Shown here in pieces: positions 19,058 through 25,812 of a DNA stretch of 64,000 nucleotides. The DNA is taken from assembly GCF_008711155.1 (NCBI RefSeq), contig NZ_VUYQ01000011.1:19348-83347 (forward strand), in the 5' to 3' direction. The notes beneath the pieces are model-generated. The model was not told where the DNA came from. It did not search any database and saw only the letters and a program-made list of their open reading frames with translations. Both the position numbers and the translations under genes were made by a program. Source of the stretch: Dechloromonas sp. CZR5 (GTDB lineage Bacteria; Pseudomonadota; Gammaproteobacteria; Burkholderiales; Rhodocyclaceae). The stretch's first letter is position 1, and the number at the start of each line of letters is the position of its first letter.

Positions 19058-19698
19058 GCTGCGACTCCTTCGGCAATGGTGAAATTCAGGCTGCCGAGAC
19101 CTTCGGCACTGATACGAACGGTGCTGCCGGCCTTGGCCTGCGGCGCCATGTAGCGCACGCCGACGAGCAGGACGTCGCCCTGGCTCAGGGTCATCCACTC
19201 CGTCACATCCGCCAGCAGTTTGGCCGGCGAACGGATCAGATCGTTCAATGAACGGGTGTCGACCACCTGGCCGTCGATTTCGGTCGTCAGCGTCAGGCCG
19301 GCCAGATCGGCCAGCGGCTTGACCGAGGAAATCGGCAACGATCCATCAAAACACTTCTCGCGGATGGCGGGACGGTAGTAGCTGGTATGCGGCAGGCTCA
19401 GGTCGGCAGCCAGCACGACGCCGGCGACCGCCTCCAGGGCATTGCCCGCTGCCAGTCGCCCGGCGGCACGGCCCATGACCAGACCGATGGTGGCTGCGAC
19501 TTCGACGCTGTCCGCACCGGCCGGCAGGCTGACTGCGGCGCCGCAGGCAACGCGGGTATTGGCCGGTTTGAGATAGAGCACCGGCGCCTTGGGAGCACCC
19601 TTGTACGGGGCCTCCTCCAGCGAACCGATTTTCTGGACGGAAACGGTGTCATTGAGGATGACGCCGAAAACCGTACCGCACACTTGCTGTTTGATCAT
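19054..19698 (-). CDS. hpaG1: Homoprotocatechuate pathway isomerase/decarboxylase half (FAH fold), HpaG1
   Basis: A 214-residue FAH-fold protein corresponding to the N-terminal half of the fused E. coli HpaG. It begins with the short FGVILNDTVSVQKIG strand. The metal-ligand Glu residues are less clear than in HpaG2 (VEVAATIGLVMGRAAG replaces the usual ExELAVVIG), as is common for this half. LPHTSYYRPAIREKCFDGSLPIS and GDVLLVGVRY support the assignment. It is 15 bp downstream of the TRAP large-subunit gene and overlaps hpaG2. Confidence 0.9.
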   Translation of the reverse strand: MIKQQVCGTVFGVILNDTVSVQKIGSLEEAPYKGAPKAPVLYLKPANTRVACGAAVSLPAGADSVEVAATIGLVMGRAAGRLAAGNALEAVAGVVLAADLSLPHTSYYRPAIREKCFDGSLPISSVKPLADLAGLTLTTEIDGQVVDTRSLNDLIRSPAKLLADVTEWMTLSQGDVLLVGVRYMAPQAKAGSTVRISAEGLGSLNFTIAEGVAA

Positions 19699-19713
19699 GT
19701 TTCTAGACTCCGC

Positions 19714-21042
19714 TCAGCCGAGGTAATGAACCAGACCGAGACACAGGACAGGGAAGAAAACGAGGGCGATGATGCGCAGGAAATCCGAAGCCAGGAAGGG
19801 CATCACCCCCCAGGCCGTTTCCTTCATCGGCACATCCTTGGCGATCTTGTTGATCACGTAGAGATTCATGCCGACCGGCGGGTGGACCAGGCCGATCTCG
19901 ACAACCATCAGGGCCAGGATACCGAACCAGATCGATTTGTCCTCGATGCTCATGCCGAAGAAATCCAACCCCATGACCATCGGATAAAAGATGGGGATGG
20001 TCAAGAGGATCATGGCCAGCGAATCCATCACGCAGCCGAGCAGGATATAGATGAGCAGGATGGAGAACAGCACGACCAGCGCCGGCAGGCCGCTGTTCTG
20101 CACCCACAGGGCCAGCTCGGTCGGCATTTGCGACAGGGCCAGGCTGGAGTTCAGCAGGTCGGCGCCGATCAGCACCATGAAGATCATGCCGGTGGCGTGG
20201 GCCGTGCCATAGACGCTCTGCAGGAAATCCTTGGTGCGCATGCCGCCCGACACCGCCGCGATGATGCCGCAGGCTGCCGCGCCAATCGAGGCGGCTTCGG
20301 TCGGGTTGGCCCAGCCACCGTAGATGCCGACGATGACGACGAGGAAAACGCAGAGCACCGGGATGATGTTGATCTGGGCCTTGATCATTTCGCCGAACGG
20401 CACCTTCTTGCCAGCCGGACCGGCGCTGGGATCGCGCCGGACCACCAGGGCGATGACCAGGATGTAACCGAGCGCCGCGATGATGCCCGGCACGACGGCG
20501 GCGACGAACAGCTTGCCGATGGATTCCTGGGTCAGCACCGCGTAGATGACCAGCGGCACCGACGGCGGAATCATGATGCCCAGCGTACCGGAAGCGGCCA
20601 GCGTGGCGGTCGACAGCTTGCCGGAATAGCCATTGGCCTTCAGTTCCGGCAAGGCAACCTGCCCCATGGTGGCCGCCGTCGCCAGCGAAGAGCCGCAAAT
20701 GGCACCGAATGCCGCGCAAGCCGCCGTCGAGGCCATGGCCAGACCGCCGCGCCAATGGCCGATCAGCGTGCCGGCCGCCTTGAACAGCGCCTTGGACAGC
20801 CCGCCGTGCGTGGCGAACTGGCCCATCAGGATGAACAGCGGGATCACCGCCAGATCGTAGTTGGAGACCCGGGCATAGACCAGGTTGTTCAGGGTGTACA
20901 ACAGGCCGGACGTTTCGCCGGCATTCATGACCAGATAGATGCCGGCGCCGGTGACGAACATCGCCATCGTGATATGCACGCGCACGGCCAGCATGGCCAG
21001 CAGACAGCCGAAACCGATCAAGCCGATAGAGGTACCGCTCAT
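19714..21042 (-). CDS. dctM: TRAP transporter large permease (DctM family)
   Basis: A 442-residue, 12-TM DctM-type permease. Diagnostic: VIPLFILMGQFATHGGLSKALF, the conserved FGAICGSSLATAATMGQVALPELKANGYS segment, LAASGTLGIMIPPSVPLVIYAV and VEIGLVHPPVGMNLYVINK. It uses the sodium or proton gradient to import organic acids delivered by DctP. It starts immediately after dctQ (adjacent codons) and precedes hpaG1, so the cargo is probably 4-hydroxyphenylacetate, homoprotocatechuate or a related aromatic acid (inference from the operon). Confidence 0.93.
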   Translation of the reverse strand: MSGTSIGLIGFGCLLAMLAVRVHITMAMFVTGAGIYLVMNAGETSGLLYTLNNLVYARVSNYDLAVIPLFILMGQFATHGGLSKALFKAAGTLIGHWRGGLAMASTAACAAFGAICGSSLATAATMGQVALPELKANGYSGKLSTATLAASGTLGIMIPPSVPLVIYAVLTQESIGKLFVAAVVPGIIAALGYILVIALVVRRDPSAGPAGKKVPFGEMIKAQINIIPVLCVFLVVIVGIYGGWANPTEAASIGAAACGIIAAVSGGMRTKDFLQSVYGTAHATGMIFMVLIGADLLNSSLALSQMPTELALWVQNSGLPALVVLFSILLIYILLGCVMDSLAMILLTIPIFYPMVMGLDFFGMSIEDKSIWFGILALMVVEIGLVHPPVGMNLYVINKIAKDVPMKETAWGVMPFLASDFLRIIALVFFPVLCLGLVHYLG

Positions 21043-21582
21043 TTATCTGCTCCCCGGAATGTTCTTGGTCGGATGAAAGTGGGCATAGGCGCGGTAGATC
21101 GCGCAGACCATCATCAGGAACAGCCCCGGCACGAGCAGGGCCGTCGGGATCCACAGCGGCAACGAGACCAGCGTCGTCACCTCTTCCGACTCGCGGGTCG
21201 CGATGGCCGACAGGATGGTGCGCCAGACCAGCAAGCCCGAAACCACGGCAAACAGGATTTCGGCAATGCCATCGATCGGACGCTTCAGCGAATCGCGCAT
21301 GTTCTCGGTGAAAAAGTCGACCTTGATGTGCTCGCCGAGCAGGGTGCAATACGGCAGGAAGGCCGTCGCGGCAACGGCCGTGCCGGCCTGCATCAGCTCG
21401 ATGTCGCCGTTCACCGAGCCGAAGCCCAGTTTGCGACCAATGATCGACACCAGCGACATCGCAATCAGGGCGATGAACAGGACACCGCCCGAAATCGCCA
21501 TCGCCTTGCCGGCCATGATCAGGTAGTGCTCGACCTTGTCGTGCTCCACCAGATCATGCGGCATACCCATCGGATCTTGCAT
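21043..21582 (-). CDS. dctQ: TRAP transporter small permease (DctQ family)
   Basis: A 179-residue, 4-TM DctQ-type subunit. The SVNGDIELMQAGTAVAATAFLPYCTLLGEHIKVDFF pattern between helices 2 and 3 is typical. It partners the DctM permease and mediates contact with the binding protein. It lies between dctP and dctM in the same operon, with no gap to dctM. Confidence 0.9.
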   Translation of the reverse strand: MQDPMGMPHDLVEHDKVEHYLIMAGKAMAISGGVLFIALIAMSLVSIIGRKLGFGSVNGDIELMQAGTAVAATAFLPYCTLLGEHIKVDFFTENMRDSLKRPIDGIAEILFAVVSGLLVWRTILSAIATRESEEVTTLVSLPLWIPTALLVPGLFLMMVCAIYRAYAHFHPTKNIPGSR

Positions 21583-21604
21583 GCTGTTCTCCTCGATCCT
21601 TTTT

Positions 21605-22624
21605 TTATTTGGTCGTGCCGCTCAGCTCGCGGGCCGCGGCGATCAGCCTCTTGCCGTCGAGGCCCTTTTCGCCGACCTGCTTGGCCCACTCGTCCTCGAC
21701 GCTGGCCGTCGCCTGCTTCATGGCCGTCACCTGGGTCGCGCTCAGCGTGGTGATCTTGTTGCCCTGGGCGGCGATGCGCTTCTTGGTATCGGCGGCGACC
21801 TCATCGAACATGGCGCCGAACTTGCCGACCATCACTTCGCCGGTGGTCTTGTCGACGATGGCCTTCAGGTCGGCCGGCAGGCCGTCGTATTTCTGCTTGT
21901 TCATCAGCACGGTCAGCACCGTGGCGGTCGGATAGGCGACGCCATTGTCCGGCTGCAGGTGGAACTTGGTGACTTCGGACAGCTTGGTCGGATAGACCAG
22001 TTCCCAGGCGCCGAGCGAACCATCGACAACGCCCTTGGAAATCGCTTCGGTCACCTGGGCCGGCGGCATGGCCACCGGCTGGCCGCCCAGCGCAGCCAGG
22101 GTCTTGGCACCGACACGGGTCGAGGTGCGCAGCTTGAGGCCGGAAAAACCGGTCAGGCCGGCGATCTGCTTGCTGGCGGTATGTACCGCCTGGCCGCCGT
22201 CGGTGTGGAAGGCGAGCACCTTGTAGGCCGCGAATTCCTGCTGCGCGTGCTGCTGGTAGTACTTCCACAGTGCCTTGGAACTGGAAGTTGAATCCTTGAC
22301 CATGAACGGCAGTTCGAAGGCCTCGATGGCCGGGAAGCGACCGGCGGAATAACCCGGGCCGGTCCACACCACGTCGGCGACGCCGTTCTTCACCTGGTCA
22401 GCCAGTTGGGCCGGCGTGCCGCCGAGCTGCATGGCCGGGTAGAACTGGCACTTGATGCGGCCGTTGGACAGCTTGCCCATCTCCTCGCACCACGGCTGCA
22501 GCACCTTCTGCTGCGTCGGCGCGGCCGACGGCAGGAAGTGGGCGATCTTGAAGGTGACTTCCTGAGCAAAAGCCGGGATGGAAACGGCCATGGCGCCAAG
22601 CAGGGCAAAGTGACGTGTGTTCAT
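21605..22624 (-). CDS. dctP: TRAP transporter solute-binding protein (DctP family)
   Basis: A 339-residue periplasmic binding protein. Sec signal MNTRHFALLGAMAVSIPAFAQ is followed by the DctP fold (FKIAHFLPSAAPTQQKVLQPWCEEM, GLKLRTSTRVGAKTLAALGGQPV with the conserved carboxylate-binding Arg, and DGSLGAWELVYPTKLSEVTKFHL). It captures an organic acid for import. It is the first gene of the hpa operon, behind a sigma70-like promoter with two HpaR-type operators, so the uptake system is expected to be co-induced with the catabolic genes. Confidence 0.92.
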   Translation of the reverse strand: MNTRHFALLGAMAVSIPAFAQEVTFKIAHFLPSAAPTQQKVLQPWCEEMGKLSNGRIKCQFYPAMQLGGTPAQLADQVKNGVADVVWTGPGYSAGRFPAIEAFELPFMVKDSTSSSKALWKYYQQHAQQEFAAYKVLAFHTDGGQAVHTASKQIAGLTGFSGLKLRTSTRVGAKTLAALGGQPVAMPPAQVTEAISKGVVDGSLGAWELVYPTKLSEVTKFHLQPDNGVAYPTATVLTVLMNKQKYDGLPADLKAIVDKTTGEVMVGKFGAMFDEVAADTKKRIAAQGNKITTLSATQVTAMKQATASVEDEWAKQVGEKGLDGKRLIAAARELSGTTK

Positions 22625-22643
22625 TCGACATCTCCTCGAAGGG

Positions 22644-22660
22644 TGTGGGTCGGACCCACA
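22644..22660 (-). other. Leader hairpin before dctP
   Basis: TGTGGGT-CGG-ACCCACA forms a perfect 7-bp stem with a 3-nt loop in the 5' untranslated region, ending about 20 nt before the dctP ATG and just ahead of its ribosome site. It could shield or stabilise the leader. There is no U-tract, so it is not a terminator. Confidence 0.5.
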
Positions 22661-22662
22661 TT

Positions 22663-22678
22663 TATTAACATGTTAGTG
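22663..22678 (-). promoter_or_regulatory. Putative HpaR operator O1 in the hpa promoter
   Basis: On the minus strand: CACTAACATGTTAATA, containing the perfect palindrome TAACATGTTA (22666-22675). It overlaps the expected transcription start of the dctP-hpa operon. The same palindrome, with longer symmetric flanks, occurs in front of the hpaR-like gene (47310-47323). Its centre is 28 bp from the second copy. Assignment to HpaR is inferred from this sharing. Confidence 0.7.
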
Positions 22679-22683
22679 ATCAA

Positions 22684-22712
22684 ATTAAATCACTAGGATG
22701 TTAGTGAGTCAA
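22684..22712 (-). promoter_or_regulatory. Sigma70-like promoter of the dctPQM-hpa operon
   Basis: On the minus strand TTGACT (22712-22707) and TTTAAT (22689-22684) are separated by exactly 17 bp, a near-consensus sigma70 promoter. The spacer is occupied by an HpaR-type operator and the start region by another, the layout expected of a promoter silenced by a MarR-type repressor. Confidence 0.7.
22691..22706 (-). promoter_or_regulatory. Putative HpaR operator O2 in the hpa promoter spacer
   Basis: CACTAACATCCTAGTG on the minus strand: outer half-sites CACTA/TAGTG are perfectly inverted and the core resembles AACATGTT. It fills the spacer between the -35 and -10 boxes of the hpa operon promoter, so binding would exclude RNA polymerase. 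Confidence 0.65.
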
Positions 22713-22728
22713 CTGCTCTTCGAATTTT

Positions 22729-23259
22729 TTACGCTTTTTTTCCCGGGGCCGGATGGCGATAAATCTGGAAGCGGCCGCCGCGAAAATCGATCTCGTTTTC
22801 GAGATGCGCGCCGACAGCCCGCGCAACGCGGATCGAGGCCGCGTTGTCGCGGTGAATAAAGCTGATCGGCTGCTGTCCGGGATACACCTCGGCGGTCATG
22901 GCCTGCACCGCCCGGGCGGCTTCGCTGGCGAACCCCTTCCCCTGGCATTCAGGCAACAGCGCCCATTTGATCTCGCGCTCGGGAAAATCGGCGGGGTACC
23001 ACAGGCCGACCGCACCGATCATTGCGCCGCCCGCCTTTTCCTCCAGCGCATAGGGACCATAACCGCGCAGCAGCCAGTGCCCGGCCAGCGTCGCCGTCAG
23101 GCGCCAGCTTTCGCCTTCGCTCAGCACCCGGCCCAGGGTATGGCGCGTGCAGTCGGGGTTGCCGTAATGGAGATGCATACGGCGCCAGTCGTCTTCACGA
23201 AACATGCGCAGCACCAGGCGCTCGGTTTCGAGTCGGGTCGGTATCTGAAATTCGCTCAT
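22729..23259 (-). CDS. GNAT family N-acetyltransferase (RimJ/RimL type)
   Basis: A 176-residue acetyltransferase. LETERLVLRMFREDDWRRM is the usual RimJ/RimL-like start, EIKWALLPECQGKGFASEAARAV carries the acetyl-CoA pyrophosphate-binding loop (QGKGFA), and FIHRDNAASIRVARAVGA is the C-terminal motif. The target is unknown. It is transcribed separately, between the terminator of the aldehyde dehydrogenase operon and the hpa operon promoter. Its stop codon is 17 bp from the -35 box, so read-through could reach hpa genes. Confidence 0.85.
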   Translation of the reverse strand: MSEFQIPTRLETERLVLRMFREDDWRRMHLHYGNPDCTRHTLGRVLSEGESWRLTATLAGHWLLRGYGPYALEEKAGGAMIGAVGLWYPADFPEREIKWALLPECQGKGFASEAARAVQAMTAEVYPGQQPISFIHRDNAASIRVARAVGAHLENEIDFRGGRFQIYRHPAPGKKA

Positions 23260-23271
23260 GGCAGGGGCACC

Positions 23272-23300
23272 AAAAAAAACCGGCCGCACGAGGCGGCCGG
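23272..23300 (-). terminator. Rho-independent terminator of the DUF1329-RND-ALDH operon
   Basis: Stem CCGGCCGC (23280-23287) and GCGGCCGG (23293-23300) with a 5-nt loop, followed on the minus strand by a run of eight T. It lies 40 bp after the aldehyde dehydrogenase stop and marks the operon's end. Confidence 0.9.
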
Positions 23301-23339
23301 GAAACTCCGCAAGGAGAGATGAACTCAGAAAAAACGGGA

Positions 23340-24767
23340 TTACTTCATGATCTTCAGGGTCTGGATCGAGGTGTATTCCTCCAGCCCGTAACGACCGAAC
23401 TCGACACCGATACCCGACTGCTTGACGCCGCCGAACGGGGCATCCGGCTGGATGGCGCCATGCTCGTTGACCCAGGCGCTGCCGCATTCGAGACGCAGGG
23501 CCACCTCGGCCGCCTTGGCCGGGTCGCGGGACCAAACCGAGCCACCCAGCCCCGCCGGATTGGCATTGGCACGGGCAATCACTTCATCCAGATCACTGTA
23601 TTTGATGACCGGCAGGATGGGGCCAAACGGCTCCTCATCGACCAGGCGCAGACCATCGGTCACGTCGGCGACTACGGTCGGCTCGTAAAAATAGCCGGGC
23701 CCGGCCTTGCGCTTGCCGCCGCACAGGAAGCGGGCGCCATGGGCGCGGGCGTCCTCGGCCAGTTCCTCGACCTTGGCCAGCTGCATCGCGTTCTGGATCG
23801 GGCCGAGCTGGGTGTCGGCATTCATGCCGTCGCCGACCACCGCATTGCGGGCCAGATTGGCCAGCTCTGCGCACAGTTCGTCGTAGATGCTGTCATGCAC
23901 GTACAGGCGCTTCAGGCAGGCGCAGGTCTGGCCATTGTTGTGGAAGGTAACGCCGAACAGCTTGGGCGCGACGGCCTTGACGTCGACATCGGGCAGCACG
24001 ATGCCGGCGTCGTTGCCGCCCAGTTCCAGCGTCAGGCGCTTCAGGTTGCCCGAGGCGTTGGCCATGATGCGCTTGCCGGTCGCCGTCGAGCCGGTGAACA
24101 CGATCTTGGCGATACCCGGATGGCCGGTCATGGCCGGGCCGACATCGGAACCGGCGGCGCCGGTGATGAAGTTGAGCACGCCCGGCGGCAGGATGGCATT
24201 GGCCAGCTCGGCGAAGCGGGCGGTCGCCACCGGCGTCATCTCGGAGGGCTTGATGACCACCGCGTTACCGGCGCGCAGCGCGGGAATGACGTGCCAGATG
24301 GCGATCATCAGCGGCCAGTTCCACGGCGTGATCGAGCCGACCACGCCCAGCGGCTTGCGATGCACCTCGACGCGTGCCTCGGCGTTGTCCTGGATGACTT
24401 CGACCGGCAGTTGCAGGTCGGCGGTGACATGCGTCCAGGCGATCGAACCGCCGACTTCCATGCCCGCCCCCACGCCGTTCAGCCCGCCCTGCGGCTTGCC
24501 GGTTTCCAGCGTGACCAGGCGCATCAGCTCGGGCATGTTCGCTTCGAGGGCGGCCCCCAGCGCATGCAGCAGCTGTTGCCGTTCGGCATCCGGCTTGCGG
24601 CTCCAGGCCGGGAAAGCGGCCTGCGCAGCCTTGACCGCGGCATCGACGTGGCTGGCATTGCCGGCCTGGGCCTGGGCAAAGGCCTCGCCGGTGGCCGGGT
24701 TGATGACCGGGAAAGTGGTGGCCGCCTGAACGGCCTGACCGTCGATCAGCATGGAAATGGTTTGCAT
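23340..24767 (-). CDS. Aldehyde dehydrogenase (probable arylacetaldehyde dehydrogenase)
   Basis: A 475-residue NAD(P)-dependent aldehyde dehydrogenase. Cofactor segment SITPWNWPLMIAIWHVIPAL, base Glu in LELGGNDAGIVLP, nucleophile in NNGQTCACLKRLYVHD (the second Cys of CAC is unusual but seen in this branch). It is clearly distinct from the HpaE and GabD paralogues in the window. As last gene of the DUF1329-DUF1302-RND-YCF48 operon, and with an aromatic amine dehydrogenase nearby, a role in oxidising phenylacetaldehyde or 4-hydroxyphenylacetaldehyde is likely, but this is inferred from context only. Confidence 0.85.
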   Translation of the reverse strand: MQTISMLIDGQAVQAATTFPVINPATGEAFAQAQAGNASHVDAAVKAAQAAFPAWSRKPDAERQQLLHALGAALEANMPELMRLVTLETGKPQGGLNGVGAGMEVGGSIAWTHVTADLQLPVEVIQDNAEARVEVHRKPLGVVGSITPWNWPLMIAIWHVIPALRAGNAVVIKPSEMTPVATARFAELANAILPPGVLNFITGAAGSDVGPAMTGHPGIAKIVFTGSTATGKRIMANASGNLKRLTLELGGNDAGIVLPDVDVKAVAPKLFGVTFHNNGQTCACLKRLYVHDSIYDELCAELANLARNAVVGDGMNADTQLGPIQNAMQLAKVEELAEDARAHGARFLCGGKRKAGPGYFYEPTVVADVTDGLRLVDEEPFGPILPVIKYSDLDEVIARANANPAGLGGSVWSRDPAKAAEVALRLECGSAWVNEHGAIQPDAPFGGVKQSGIGVEFGRYGLEEYTSIQTLKIMK

Positions 24768-24800
24768 GTCGTCTCCTGTTTGATTGTTCGTGTTGCCGGT

Positions 24801-25799
24801 TTACAAGCCCTGCCCGTCGGTGATCACGCCGTGCCGCGAGAAGCGGACCAGGCCCTGCCCCGTCCATAACGCCGCGGTCAGCGACAGCCGGTCGTCGCGC
24901 TGCTTCCAGGTGAAGCTGGCCCCGCCGTCGGTGCTGTCGAGCAGCACGCCGTCCAGGCTGGTGCCGTACACATGGCCGCCGCCTTCAAGCAGATCGGTCA
25001 CCGAACTCTTGCTGCCGCTGACCACCGGCTGCCAGCTACGGCCATCGTCCTGGCTGCGATAGAGCGTGCCGCGCAGGCCGCCGACGAGCAGCGTACCATC
25101 CTTGAGTGCGACGCCGGTCCACAGCGAACCCTTGTAGCCGGTGTTCAGATATTGCCAGCTTTGGCCGCGGTCACCGCTGCGCAAGACCATGCCGCGCTCG
25201 GCGGCGACGAACAGCTCGCCCTTGGCCGAAGCGAAAATCCTGAACAGGTTGCGGTCGGCCTTGCCGCCATCCGGCGGCGCCGGCAGATCGAGCGGAGCCC
25301 AGGTCTTGCCGCCATCCTGCGTACGCAGCACCAGCGACCACAGGCCGACAGCCAGCCCTTCCTGCGCGTTGAGGAAATGGACCGAGAACAACGGCCGGTC
25401 CTCTTGGGTTTCCAGGCGCTGGATGCTCCAGTTCTCGCCGCCGTCGGCCGTGTGAAGGATGGCGCCCCACTGGCCGACCGCCCAGCCGTTCTTGTCGTCG
25501 GCGAAATGCACGGCGGTCAGGGTCGAGGAGACCGGCACGGAAGCGGCCTGGCGGAAAGTCTTGCCCCCGTCGTCGGAGAGCAGGACGGTACCGTAGTCAC
25601 CGACCGTGACCAGGCGCTTGCCGGCGTAGGCGGCGCCCTGGATGGGGGCCAGCGTGGCGGCGGCACTCTTCTTGGCCGGCTGGGCCTGCAGCGGTGCCGG
25701 AGCAGCCGGTGCCTGGGCCATGGCCGGGATAGTGATCAGGCTGCCGAGCAAGGCGGCGATCAGGGAGGTGGCGCGGAGCGTCATGGGTTGCTTGTTCAT
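24801..25799 (-). CDS. YCF48-like beta-propeller exported protein
   Basis: A 332-residue secreted protein. Signal peptide about 1-27 (SLIAALLGSLITIPAMAQA), a Pro/Ala linker, then repeated BNR/YCF48-type blades with the pattern SDDGGKTF, TADGGENW, TQDGGKTW, SGDRGQSW, SQDDGRSW, STDGGASF (six visible). Such proteins co-occur with MMPL-type RND transporters and DUF1302/DUF1329 proteins and probably act as periplasmic adaptors or chaperones (genomic association, mechanism unknown). ATG 25799 follows a GGGAG site; the longer upstream frame is not credible. Confidence 0.85.
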   Translation of the reverse strand: MNKQPMTLRATSLIAALLGSLITIPAMAQAPAAPAPLQAQPAKKSAAATLAPIQGAAYAGKRLVTVGDYGTVLLSDDGGKTFRQAASVPVSSTLTAVHFADDKNGWAVGQWGAILHTADGGENWSIQRLETQEDRPLFSVHFLNAQEGLAVGLWSLVLRTQDGGKTWAPLDLPAPPDGGKADRNLFRIFASAKGELFVAAERGMVLRSGDRGQSWQYLNTGYKGSLWTGVALKDGTLLVGGLRGTLYRSQDDGRSWQPVVSGSKSSVTDLLEGGGHVYGTSLDGVLLDSTDGGASFTWKQRDDRLSLTAALWTGQGLVRFSRHGVITDGQGL

Positions 25800-25812
25800 G
25801 GTCGGCTCCCGA

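Noticed and set aside
19387..21753. 788-codon plus-strand frame opposite the TRAP genes
   Set aside because: Antisense shadow across three clearly real genes; composition dominated by Arg, Gln, His and Asp.
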